Source: Apoderus coryli
Lineage: Eukaryota > Arthropoda > Insecta > Coleoptera > Attelabidae
Direction: 5' to 3'
Assembly (NCBI GenBank): GCA_911728435.2
Contig: OU452211.1
Coordinates: 12,320,428-12,384,427, forward strand
DNA length: 64,000 nucleotides
Within the stretch, counting starts at the first letter, position 1, and each line of letters opens with the position of its first letter. Below are positions 42,851-52,633 of the stretch, piece by piece. Both the position numbers and the translations under genes were made by a program. Under the pieces are notes generated by a model, which saw only the letters and a program-made list of their open reading frames with translations, had not been told where the DNA came from and did not search any database.

Positions 42851-44617
42851 TTAGAATTCGCATTTATCCAGAGTTAAGATGTACGAATAGATGGTACTCA
42901 ACTCATCGATATCCGTTCTTTTGTTCATAACATTCGTTGTAGAAGCCGTCTCAACCATTTCAAGGAAAAGTCTCTTGCCCATGTTATTTTCGACAAATAA
43001 AGTGTCAATTGCATTATAATTAGGTAAATGTCCTAAATCCATATTGTGCTCTGCTAAAGCACATGATCTTTTCCCCAACCTACAGTCACTTTTGTGAGAT
43101 GTCACCCTTTCCCTTAATACCCTCGAAGTTTGGCCAACATATACCTTATCACACTCTGTACATGGAATACGATAAACAACGTTTGACTGTTCTAATGTTT
43201 TCGTTTTATCTTTTAGGCTGCTGAACAAATTTCCTACTGTTTTCGTGAATTTGGGAGCAATAAAAGTAGATGGTTCATTTTTAAAAATCGCCTGAATTTT
43301 GTTAGTTACCCCCGTAATATGCGGAATAGAATAGTAGTATTTCTGTGTAGGTTCACCCGGCTGTTGTGGATTGTTGTTTTGGTTGTTTGTTGTATTATGC
43401 GTTATTGCAGTCTGGGTGTTATAGATAAGTTTCTTTAACATTTTTGGTGGGTATGAGTTGTCCAATAAAAAGTTATAAAGAATATTGAAGTTCTTCTCCT
43501 TGAAGGTCTGCTGACTTATACGTTCTATTCTAAGTTTTAATGCCAATATTAGATTGATTTTCATTTTTGTTGAGTGACTTGATTTAAAGTTCATGTACCT
43601 TCCCGAATTTGTAGGTTTTATGTACCAGTCGACAATTATGGTGTTATTTGTTGTTCTAACCAGTCTTGTATCTAAGAAAGGAACACTCCTTTCACTATTT
43701 TCCTCCTCCATTGTGAACTGGACACACGGATTATAGTTGTTGAATATGGTTAAAATCTCTTGTTTTTTAGTGGCGGGTACCATACAAATTATATCATCCA
43801 CATACTTCTTTATAAAAGGAAGTACGAAACTAAGTTTAGGAATGCAAGCATTTAGTAAGTCATCCATGACATACTGCGAGATAATTGGGGATATTGTAGC
43901 ACCCATTGGAGTTCCCAATATTTGTTTGTAATACTTGCCTTCAAACTGGCAATATGTTGAGTCGAAAATAAATCTCACAGTATGCAAAAACGAATCCAAG
44001 GGAATTTGCGTGTGTTGAGAAATATTATCCCAATGTCTCTCTATACTTTCAATCATTAAACCTTGCGGAATGCTGCTGAAAAGTGAGATTACATCCAAGC
44101 TCACCAATTCGAAATTTTCGGGAATTGTTTGATCCTTCATATAATCGGCAAGTTCAAAGCTATCATGAACAAAATATTCATTTTTGCTATTGTAAGAAGC
44201 CGTTAAAATTTCAGTAATTAAGTTTGCCAATTTACTGTTGGGGGCACTGATTGAGGAAATTATAGGTCTGAGAGACATTGTGGGTTTGTGCACCTTTGGT
44301 AGGCCATAAAATTTTGGTGAAGTCTGGTTGTAAATCGTTAGTCGTTTGGCCTGTTCATTGGTTATGTACTTTTTTGTTTTTAGCGAACTTACTATTTTAT
44401 TTGCTTTTTGTTGGTATGTGGAAGTTGGATCTCTAGGAAGTAAGTAGTAGTTAGTTTCGTTATTAAGAATCTCTCTTGATTTTTCTAGGTAAGTATTTTT
44501 ATGTAGAAGTACCGTGACATTGCCCTTATCTGCCCTAGTTATTATTAGGTCAGGGTGATCTTTTAAAAAATTCTTTGTTTTATATATATAAGTTGAGTGG
44601 TAGTCTTTGCTGACTAG
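42851..44617 (-). CDS. Penelope-like reverse transcriptase with GIY-YIG endonuclease (partial)
   Basis: An open frame of about 588 codons without a start ATG: the 5' end is truncated, and translation from 44617 runs unbroken to the stop at 42851. Early motifs are ITRADKGNVTVLL and SPKFYGLPKVHKP. The reverse transcriptase core follows with SLDVISLFSSIP, LGTPMGATISPIISQYVMDD and the catalytic FIKKYVDDIICM, then PFLDTRLVR. The C-terminal ~100 residues form a GIY-YIG endonuclease (VVYRIPCTECDKVYVGQT, RVTSHKSDC, CALAEHNMDLGH). This domain order is diagnostic of endonuclease-bearing Penelope-like elements. No internal stop or frameshift is visible. Lack of the N-terminus and start codon makes independent function unlikely. 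Confidence 0.93.
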   Translation of the reverse strand, partial: LVSKDYHSTYIYKTKNFLKDHPDLIITRADKGNVTVLLHKNTYLEKSREILNNETNYYLLPRDPTSTYQQKANKIVSSLKTKKYITNEQAKRLTIYNQTSPKFYGLPKVHKPTMSLRPIISSISAPNSKLANLITEILTASYNSKNEYFVHDSFELADYMKDQTIPENFELVSLDVISLFSSIPQGLMIESIERHWDNISQHTQIPLDSFLHTVRFIFDSTYCQFEGKYYKQILGTPMGATISPIISQYVMDDLLNACIPKLSFVLPFIKKYVDDIICMVPATKKQEILTIFNNYNPCVQFTMEEENSERSVPFLDTRLVRTTNNTIIVDWYIKPTNSGRYMNFKSSHSTKMKINLILALKLRIERISQQTFKEKNFNILYNFLLDNSYPPKMLKKLIYNTQTAITHNTTNNQNNNPQQPGEPTQKYYYSIPHITGVTNKIQAIFKNEPSTFIAPKFTKTVGNLFSSLKDKTKTLEQSNVVYRIPCTECDKVYVGQTSRVLRERVTSHKSDCRLGKRSCALAEHNMDLGHLPNYNAIDTLFVENNMGKRLFLEMVETASTTNVMNKRTDIDELSTIYSYILTLDKCEF

Positions 44618-44683
44618 TTAATAGATAACTTTGTGTCTTGGGTTGATCAGCAAATATTTTTGATTAAAACTCTTTTACGTTAT

Positions 44684-44722
44684 GCCAAGTTTTCGATATA
44701 TTTTTATATCTTCCTCGGGGCT
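44684..44722 (-). ncRNA. Hammerhead-like motif, left arm
   Basis: On minus: CCGAGGA, stem GATATA-type, then GAAAAC in place of GAAAGC. See the partner at 44918-44953. Confidence 0.3.
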
Positions 44723-44917
44723 ACAAATATAAAAGTAAGCTAAGTATAAATATATATAAAATTTAAAAATATGTTTACCTTAGTATACGTGGCAAGTTTT
44801 ACATTAGTAAAAATAATATAAATTGTAAATTTAAGAACATTATTATAAAAAATATTTTCAACTTTGCAAAATAATGATTAACATTTAACATTTTTAGCTT
44901 ACTTTTATATTTGTAGC

Positions 44918-44953
44918 CCCGAGGAAGATATAAAAATATATCGAAAGCTTGGC
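44918..44953 (+). ncRNA. Hammerhead-like motif, right arm
   Basis: CCGAGGA, a perfect GATATA/TATATC stem with AAAA loop, then GAAAGCTTGG. The first core half differs from CTGANGA by one base. Confidence 0.35.
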
Positions 44954-45182
44954 ATAACGTAAAAGAGTTTTAATCAAAAATATTTGCTGATCAACCCAAG
45001 ACACAAAGTTATCTATATATATATATAAACTTTTGAACTGAGGTCATTTTTAGGATCCAGGTGTCATAAAATGAAGTACTGCATAAAAATTTTTCAAAAT
45101 TTCGGTTGTGTCGATCTCCTGAATAGTTAGATTTTTTTTAAAAATCTACTAAAAGAAATAACCTGAAATTTTCCTTCATATT

Positions 45183-45507
45183 TTATTTCTTCATTTTAAA
45201 ATTAGATTATTTTCAAATTATACATAAATATATTTGAGTATCGTTATACGAAATGAAGGTTTTACACCTATATCAAGAAATACCTACTACAAAGGAAAGT
45301 TCAACTTTCTTTCTTAGCGAATACATTATATACATATTAATATTTAAATTATTTTACTGAAAAACTCATTCCAATTAAATATCGACTAAATTTCAATTTC
45401 AAAATAATAAGTTAAATAGCGGTTAAATTCAAATTCAAATGCGCGCCAAGGAACGCCCCGCCCCAATGCTCTGATTGGCTCGGCACGTTGGCATTTTAAT
45501 GTATGCT
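45183..45507 (-). mobile_element. Solo arm of a foldback transposon
   Basis: Matches the arms of the foldback elements at 49083-51755 and 51774-52633, ending in the same TTTTAATGTATGCT terminus. No opposite arm is seen nearby, so it is a broken copy or a remnant of recombination. Confidence 0.75.
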
Positions 45508-45574
45508 ACTTATGGACAGACTATGCGACACGAAATCCTAAAGAACACGCAGGCGCGGTGCTTTTAAGATTTTA

Positions 45575-45735
45575 CGGGTTGCCTGAAACCAAAAAGGTTA
45601 CACAATTTTGTCGCTACGTGGCTGTTCCAGTTGTGTTAACATATTGGCACCGTGCGAGGTCACTTTAACTTTCGCGACCCAGGCAAAGGATTATGAACGC
45701 GCAAAAAAATAACATGAGAAAAAATAATCATTTTG
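45575..45735 (+). repeat. Dispersed repeat shared with 53005-53180
   Basis: Both copies share CATATTGGCACCG and TTTCGCGACCCAGG and the flanking order. In each case a foldback arm in the same orientation lies just to the left, so the two loci may be an old segmental duplication. No protein was recognised. Confidence 0.5.
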
Positions 45736-45790
45736 AAGTCCCCTGTAACGAATCAGACCCTTTTCAGATTCAGTATCGTTGTCCAGGTCA

Positions 45791-46240
45791 TATAATATTT
45801 TAGATGATATTATATGTTGCCGGGAGAGTTTTGGAGTGACACAACCATTGGTAAAGCTGTCATCCTAACGGAAATAAGCTTTGGTTATATTATTAGTTTC
45901 AAGCAGCTCTATAGGCAGTATTGTCCCAGTTTAGTCTAAAATCAGGCTTTAGTTGTATTAATTAACATCATCATATTTTATGAATGGTCACCCGGTACTT
46001 GTGGATATGTTGTTTCCCTAATTTAGATTCTCTGAAAGTCATATGGGTTATCTAATACATGTACTTACTACTTAAAAACTATTTATTTATAATTATATTT
46101 TATCTAGACTTTGACCAAGCTCCTGACATAATTTTATACTATATAATAATTTCATTATGGGGTTTGTTGTTCAAGTGTGTTATTATAGGCAGACGGAGCC
46201 TAATTTAGAGTATTGATTCGAGGTTTTTCTTAAGTTCACA
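45791..46240. other. No recognisable feature
   Basis: Unassigned sequence between a dispersed repeat and a possible small gene. Confidence 0.5.
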
Positions 46241-46243
46241 AAA

Positions 46244-46537
46244 ATGAAATTTCTTATAATTTGTAACATATTTTATATTTCTGTTTTAATTTCAAGTGTT
46301 ATGAGCTGGACCGCTATAATACCTTTCAATGTTAATGCAAGTAAAGGTAAATATTTAGTACATTCTTACATTACCTATATTATAAGAGATAATAGAAAAA
46401 TAGCAAACATTATACGAGGACTCTCCACAAAGGTATTTAAATTATTACGAATTTCAGGAATATCAAATAATGTTTGTGACTTGAAAGATAACCAATTGCT
46501 TAAACTTTTTAATGCAACAAATAAAATTTTGACGTAA
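46244..46537 (+). CDS. Hypothetical small protein with signal-peptide-like N-terminus
   Basis: A 97-aa frame starting at AAAATG, a reasonable insect start context. The first ~20 residues (MKFLIICNIFYISVLISSVM) are hydrophobic and look like a signal peptide. The rest is basic and A+T-biased in codon use, with one cysteine. No domain was recognised. A possible splice donor (AAAGGTAAAT, about 46342) lies inside, so only the first ~34 residues may be a real exon. It could equally be a chance frame in A+T-rich DNA. Confidence 0.25.
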   Translation: MKFLIICNIFYISVLISSVMSWTAIIPFNVNASKGKYLVHSYITYIIRDNRKIANIIRGLSTKVFKLLRISGISNNVCDLKDNQLLKLFNATNKILT

Positions 46538-46692
46538 TACTTTTTTTGTGGATTTTTTACACTTTGCTAAGAGAATTTGTGACTAGAAAATGGCGGGACG
46601 CATAGTGTCGTCGGAAAAGTGGATGCGCATTCGTCGAAGCTCATTCTCCCTTCATCTCTAGGTCTACCCTTAGACAAGCAATCTTTGCTTGT

Positions 46693-46835
46693 CGAAGGCA
46701 TAGAAATCTTATATTATATATGTACTCTAGAATGCTAATTAAATCCAGCCGAATACCAAAAAGTGTAACGGGTATGCAGAGTTTTCACGAACTACGTATG
46801 ATCCTCAGTAACTTATTTTCAGTACAGAGCTGCCA
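46693..46835 (+). repeat. Left imperfect inverted repeat around the THAP gene
   Basis: Pairs with the reverse complement of 48190-48330 at roughly three positions in four. Shared blocks include GAAATCTTATATTATATAT, ACTCTAGAATG and CAGTAACTTATTTT. Confidence 0.6.
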
Positions 46836-47239
46836 TATTTAAAACTATTTTGTCGTTCGCCTTACAGAATTTATGCGACATATCTGTTTAATAAATAAAT
46901 CAATATGTTGCGTCATACGAAACTGCTTGACAAAATCAAATAATTAAATGTTATCGGTAAAATTGCATACTGTTTAGTTTTCAGCAATATGAACGAAACA
47001 TTTTTTTCCCAATCTTATTAAATTTAGGAGATTTCGCAACAGCGTCTGTTTTCGCAAATGACATTTATCGTAGTGGGAATATCTGTCAGAGTCGGCTTCA
47101 CAACAATTCAGATAGGTTTTATAATTGAGTTATGGTTTTATTCGTGGTATATTTTAATTGATGATAGATATACCTATTTGTGATTAAAATTGTTTTTAAT
47201 ATTTGTTATTTTGGTTTTAATTCGTTTATTTAACAAACA

Positions 47240-47585
47240 ATGAGGTGTATAGTTTTGTGGTGTAAAAATGAAGGTCTCATTCCTGGTATTAAATATTTTC
47301 AGTAAGTTATTGTTTCGGGTTTCTAACAGTCTCAGTTTGAGTCAATATGATACCATTGACATGATACTCATTTTTAGCTTGACAAAAAAAGACATGATGT
47401 TTGGATGCGGGCATTGGGATCCTAATGCAGAAAATTTATGTGATGGGAATGTCATATGCAGTAAGCATTTCGCTGCAGAAGATATCATTTGTAGAGAAGA
47501 CGGCAAGAGGATCACCCTCGTACCCGATGCAGTTCCCAAACTTTTGTTGAAAAGAAGAGATTATGTAAATGAGAGTGGAAGTTAA
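47240..47585 (+). CDS. THAP zinc-finger protein, two exons (possibly incomplete)
   Basis: Exon 1 is 47240-47301 (MRCIVLWCKNEGLIPGIKYF) and ends at GTAAGT. A 76-nt intron ends at TTTTTAG. Exon 2 is 47378-47585. Splicing creates a CAC codon for the histidine usual in the THAP F-H motif and keeps the frame. The joined 90-residue protein has the C2CH ligands (C3, C8, then ICSKHF) and the closing LVPDAVPKLL signature (AVPTIF-like). The THAP domain binds DNA. It occurs in host regulators and at the N-terminus of P-element-type transposases. A TAA ends the frame soon after the domain. A further exon-like piece (47738-47899) might belong to a longer isoform. Confidence 0.75.
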
Positions 47586-47737
47586 ATTCTTAATCGTTTG
47601 ATATCAAGACACTGTTTACTTAAAATCAGTCTGTCAAAAATGCATGATATGTATGTCAAGAATATATTTCCTACGTTGTGTAGGTATACAAAGTTCGTTT
47701 GAATTCTGTTGTTAAACTGGAATATACTTAATTATAG

Positions 47738-47899
47738 AATCCTCCATGAAATTGCTGAGAATAAAAGTTCTACCAACCATGTTTTGTCACAAAATACTAT
47801 TGCGAGTAGTACGGATGATATGGAAGTGGTTTACATGGACACGGAAAATATTTGTGAAGTCACTGTTTCTTGCACCCCTTCTTTGAAGGCTGTAGAGAG
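47738..47899 (+). CDS. Possible third exon of the THAP gene
   Basis: Bounded by TTATAG and GTAAGA. One frame is open throughout and encodes an acidic, Ser/Thr-rich piece (TDDMEVVYMDTENICEVTV) such as follows THAP domains in insect proteins. I could not find a matching-phase donor at the end of exon 2, so the link is tentative. Confidence 0.25.
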
Positions 47900-48189
47900 G
47901 TAAGACGCCTAAGGTTGATGTATAAACAAACGAATATTATATAATAATAAAATAAATAATTAGAATGCTCAAGTCCTTAAGATATTTTCCAGTATTAGAA
48001 TTTTTACTTATTTCTCGTTTCTGCTTAAATTTATTATTATTGGGTTGTACCTGTTAGACAATAAAGTATTTAGATATTTAATGTAATTTTTTATTTCTTA
48101 AATTCCTTTACTCCATTTTTTTATTTGAATGTTACCAAATGGTAAAATTTAATTTTAAATATACCTATAACAGTAATATTACATTTAAT

Positions 48190-48330
48190 CAAAGCCGGTT
48201 CTGTTGAAAAATAAGTTACTGGTGATCATGCGCATTATGGACAGCTCTACACTTTTGGTTATATTTTTGTACGACGGGATTATCATTCTAGAGTATATAT
48301 ATATAATATAAGATTTCTGTGGTCGAAGGG
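48190..48330 (-). repeat. Right imperfect inverted repeat around the THAP gene
   Basis: Partner of 46693-46835. Together they bracket about 1.6 kb. Confidence 0.6.
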
Positions 48331-49073
48331 TGTACATAATAGGCAATACCAAGAACGTATACGTATCTCCATACTTACACGTGAGATTTTGGTTATGTTT
48401 ACACTAGATAAGCACTCATTGAAAATAGAGTGAAGATGCCATCAAATAAGTATCGAATGAGGAAGGTAGGGATAACACTTTACTTGAGAAAAAGACTCTT
48501 TTAGATTTTTCCACTTCCATTTACTATGTTGTTAATATTATTGTTTTTTTTATTCATTAACCAAATACCTATATATTTTATTATATATGCCTATAAACAA
48601 TAACAGAAAAATGTTTATAATTGTTACAAAATCAACTACTACTAATAATAATAATAATAATAAAGTATTTATTGCAAAATACCTAGCTTAGCTTAATTTT
48701 TAATTTTGATTGACAGTTTTTATTGTTCTATTCTAGATATTCGTACAAATTCATGTAATTCCGACAATAATCGATTCAATACGTTTAAGTATACGATACG
48801 CCTACGGGTATCGTATACTTAAACCTGTATATACCTCTACAGGTACATATGTTTAAGGCCTTCATATCGTTAAACGTATTATAAATTTAAAGAGAGCATG
48901 CGTAGATATCAAAGGATACGTTTACGTATACGTCATTGCGTTGCCTTAACTCCCTATTAGACAGTTGAAGTGCTTCCATTTACGTAAACGTACGTGAAAC
49001 TTGGCAGCTACGCGTGCGCACGTCGATCTTATTTGCGTTTAGGTTTACGGCGCTACGTGTTCTCGCGTGACTC
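48331..49073. other. No gene; short (AAT)n tract and inverted words
   Basis: An AAT microsatellite at about 48642-48662 followed by a TTTATTGCA word resembles LINE 3' tails. A small palindrome of GTATACGATAC type lies near 48790-48825. The sequence becomes G+C-richer with CGTAAACG words toward 49070. Confidence 0.4.
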
Positions 49074-49568
49074 CACGTAGTGAGCATATATTAAAATGCC
49101 AACGTGCCGAGCCAATCAGAGCATTTGGGGCGGGGCTTTCCTTGGCGCGCATTTGAGTTTGAATTTAACCGCTATTCAACTTATTTTGAAACTGAAATTT
49201 AGTCGATATTTAATTGGAATGAGTTTTTCAGTAAAATAATTTAAATATTAATATGTATAAGGTATTCGCTAAGAAAGTCTGTTGAACTTTTCTTTGTAGT
49301 AGGTATTTCTTTGTATACCTAGCTGAAAAACCTTCATTTCGTATATTGGAAAAACGATACTCAAATATATTTATGTATAATTTGAAGATACCTATCTAAT
49401 TTTAAAATCATTTTATGCATTACAGATAGCAAGTCAGGAAATAAAAAAGGCACATTATTCTCAATAGTTTATTTTTAGCTTTATATATTAAATTATAATA
49501 AATAATAATTACTATGAACATACAAATTAATACAAATACACCACTACCATACATACATATATATTATA

Positions 49569-49747
49569 AGGTATGACACCAAACAAATCTAATATAATAT
49601 ACTATAAGTAAGCATAATATTATACAAGTCACAATAAGAAAAAATAGTATGTAATGTGAAAAAGTGATACAATTAAAAGGAAAGTATCTAAATTGAAATA
49701 GTACGCAATCTGAAAAAGTAATATTAGATTTGTTTGGTGTTGAACCT
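49569..49747. mobile_element. MITE inside FB1, 179 bp
   Basis: The terminal repeats read GACACCAAACAAATCTAATA after AGGTAT, and CAACACCAAACAAATCTAAT after AGGT on the other strand. TATA flanks both sides. It is non-coding. Confidence 0.8.
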
Positions 49748-49754
49748 TATAATA

Positions 49755-50605
49755 TACAGGGTGTCCTACGGTGGTAACCCATTAGATTATTTCAGAAACT
49801 ACTTCGACTTGAATTTTGAAAATTTCAGTGTCTATATTGTCAGATATGCTCTACTCAAATAATATAATAGCAACGGCATAGCACTTCCGGTTATACCAGA
49901 AGTTGATGGCAACTTTGTTATTTTAAATGGAACACCCTATATATATACCCTATATATTATTACATTTTTGGATTCTAAATAACATTTCAGACATATTTCA
50001 TGTACTCGTATCATGTCCTATACCTAACGTCAGTCGTTTTTGACTTATATCAAGATTTATGTCAAAATTGACAGTTTAGCGGAAGATAAAATAATAATAA
50101 TATACCCATTCCATTGGAAAAATTGAGTTTCAACTGTTTTTCTTGAACCGTTTTCAATATAATTTTTTGACCACCCTGTATAAACTAATCAGAAAATGTC
50201 TTGTCAATTCGAAAAAGAAGATCCCAACTGATAAGAAAATACCTGCAAAATAATTATTAAATACTGATTTACAAGGAAAAACGGAATTCTTATGGAGCCC
50301 TAAACTGTCAATTTTGACATAAATCTTGATATAAGTCAAAAATGACTGACGTTAGGTATAGGACATGATACATGAAATATGTCTGGTATCTTATTTAGAA
50401 TCCAAAAATGTAATAATATATAGGGTGTTTCATTTAAAATAACAAAGTTGCCATCAACTTCCGGTATAACCGGAAGTGCTATGCCGTTGCTATTATATTA
50501 TTTGAGTAGAGCATATTTAACAATATAGACACTGAAATTTTCAAAAGTCAATTCAAAGTAGATTCTGAAATAATCTAATGGGTTACCACCGTAGGACACC
50601 TTGTA
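49755..50605. mobile_element. Palindromic MITE inside FB1, 851 bp
   Basis: Arms 49755-50078 and about 50300-50605 are inverted copies with few differences. Termini are TACAGGGTGTCCTACGGTGG and its partner. The ~220-bp centre is unique. A TACAGGGTG-type end is shared with several other short elements here. Confidence 0.85.
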
Positions 50606-50804
50606 TATGTATGTATGGTAGTGGTGTATTTGTATTAATTTGTATGTTCATTGTAATTATTATTTATTATCATTGTGTATAATTTAATATATATAGCTAA
50701 AAATAAACTATTGAGAATAATGTGCCTTTTTTATTTCCTGACTTCCTATCTGTAATGCATAAAATGATTTTAAAATTAGATAGGTATCGTCAAATTATAC
50801 ATAA

Positions 50805-50810
<6 letters not shown>

Positions 50811-50837
<27 letters not shown>

Positions 50838-51595
50838 CCCTTTATTTGCAACACAATACATAATTATACAATTACAGTATAAAGCAAACAAAAAAAAAAA
50901 ACAAGTATAAAGCATTGCAAAAAGGACATGGAGGCAGATAAACTTATTTTTAATCCATGTCCCAAACTTATTTATATATAAAAATATTTTAACGCTCTAT
51001 GAGAAAGAAACAACTATTAATGCTAATAATCTATAATCAAATGACAATGTGATCGGTAGGTAAGCAAATGAAAGTTAACGGCACGGTTGATATATATAAC
51101 TCAATATGACTCAACATGCTAGGCACCCAGCAAACGTCGCTTATAAGAGCATTTAAAGGCGGGTGACTTCAGAAACCTCAAATCACACGGCAAGTTATTA
51201 TAAAAATTATAAATATTGTATGAATAAGATCTGTAGAATATGGAAGTGTGGTGTAGAGGTGGCGATATAAGTCCGCGAAACCTCAAGCCCAGAGTATGAA
51301 CGTCAGATCTAAATTTTATCTTATTGTACAGATATGGAGGTGATTTATTTAAAATAATTGAGTAAAACAGACAACCGGAATGTAATTTACGCCTATTTTC
51401 CATGTTAAGCCATCCAGCATCGATGAGTTTATAACTGATTGGTTGATATTTGCGTATTCCGTATACATATCTCAGACAAGATTTCTGCATACGTTGAATT
51501 CTGATTTTATCGACGCTGGATAGACACGGTCCATAGATAACATCCCCATAATTAAAGTGTGATAGTACTAGACTATCGGTTAACTTTAGTTTTGA
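50811..51595 (-). pseudogene. LINE 3' fragment inside FB1
   Basis: The (AAT)n tail at 50811-50835 marks the 3' end. Read on minus, 51595-51119 encodes the C-terminal tail of a jockey-like LINE protein (LVLSHFNYGDVIYGPCL, IQRMQKSCLRYVYGIRKYQP, PPYLYNKIKFRSDVHTLGLR). It stops at a normal-looking C-terminus. The catalytic core is missing (5' truncation). It is closely related to the fragment at 60433-61425. The frame runs on past 51595 into the foldback arm, which is an accident of the insertion. Confidence 0.85.
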
Positions 51596-51773
51596 ATTTG
51601 AGTATCGTTTTTCCGATATACGAAATGAAGGTTTTTCAGCTAGGTATAATAAAATAAGTTGAGTAGCGGTTAAATTCAAACTCAAATGCGCGCCAATGAA
51701 AGCCCCGCCCCAAATGCTCTGATTGGCTCGGCACGTTGGCATTTTAATGTATGCTCACGTAGTGCCCGTTATC

Positions 51774-52633
51774 AGCATACATTAAAATGCCAACGTGCCG
51801 AGCCAATCAGAGCATTTGGGGCGGGGCTTTCCTTGGCGCGCATTTGAGTTTGAATTTAACCGATATTGAACTTATTTTGAAACTGAAATTTAGTCGATAT
51901 TTAATTGGAATGAGTTTTTCAAATAATTTAAATATTAATATGTATAAGGTATTCGCTAAGAAAGTCTGTTGAACTTTCCTTTGTAGTAGGTATTTCTTGA
52001 TATACCTAGCTGAAAAACCTTCATTTCGTATATCGGAAAAACAATACTCAAATATATTTATGTATAATTTGAAGATACCGATCTAATTTTAAAATCATTT
52101 TATGCATTACAAATAGGAAGTCAGTCACATTATTCTCAATAGTTTATTTTTAGCTATATATATTAAATTATAGACAATGATAATAAATAATAATTACAAT
52201 GAACATACAAATTAATACAAATACACCACTACCATACATACATATATATTATAGAGAATAATGTGCCTTTTTTATTTCCTGACTTCCTATCTGTAATGCA
52301 TAAAATGATTTGAAAATTAGATAGGTATCTTCAAATTATACATAAATATATTTGAGTATCGTTTTTCTCATATACGAAATTAAGGTTTTTCAGCTAGGTA
52401 TATCAAGAAATACCTACTACAAAGGAAAGTTTAACAGACTTTCTTAGCGAATACCTTATACATATTAATATTTAAATTATTTTACTGAAAAACTCATTCC
52501 GATTAAATATCGACTAAATTTCAGTTTCAAAATAAGTTGAATAGCAGTTAAATTCAAACTCAAATGCGCGCCAAGGAAAGCCCCGCCCCAAATGCTCTGA
52601 TTGGCTCGGCACGTTGGCATTTTAATGTATGCT
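51774..52633. mobile_element. Foldback transposon FB2, 860 bp, 9-bp duplication
   Basis: Arms 51774-52150 and 52256-52633 are inverted copies. CCCGTTATC is duplicated on both sides (51765-51773, 52634-52642). It adjoins the FB1 duplication directly, so the original locus read CACGTAGTGCCCGTTATC. The arm start carries the same CCAAT and GC boxes. It is non-coding. Confidence 0.9.

Larger units (their letters stand above)
42045..44617 (-). mobile_element. Penelope-like element, 5'-truncated
   Basis: The 3' region (42045-42180) carries the terminal-repeat signature GAAAGCTTGGCGTAGCG. The coding region follows upstream on minus. The element stops at about 44617, where an inverted pair of related terminal repeats begins. 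The N-terminal part of the reverse transcriptase is missing. Confidence 0.85.
44622..45014. repeat. Inverted pair of Penelope-like terminal repeats
   Basis: 44622-44743 and 44895-45014 are reverse complements with very few differences, around a ~150-bp centre. The arms carry GAAAGCTTGGCATAACG, matching the terminal repeat of the element at 42045-44617. Confidence 0.85.
49083..51755. mobile_element. Foldback transposon FB1, 9-bp duplication, with nested insertions
   Basis: Long inverted arms start AGCATA(T/C)ATTAAAATGCC. CACGTAGTG is duplicated on both sides (49074-49082, 51756-51764). Removing the MITE (49569-49747), the palindromic MITE (49755-50605) and the LINE (50811-51595) leaves about 0.86 kb, the size of FB2. 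A 9-bp duplication with long arms fits the Foldback/MULE type. The arm start contains a CCAAT box (GCCAATCAGAGC) and a GC box (GGGGCGGGGC). No transposase is present. Confidence 0.85.

Noticed and set aside
51596..51742. N-terminal extension of the LINE frame at 51119-51742
   Set aside because: The first ~50 codons are foldback arm sequence fused to the LINE by the insertion; not a real gene fusion.
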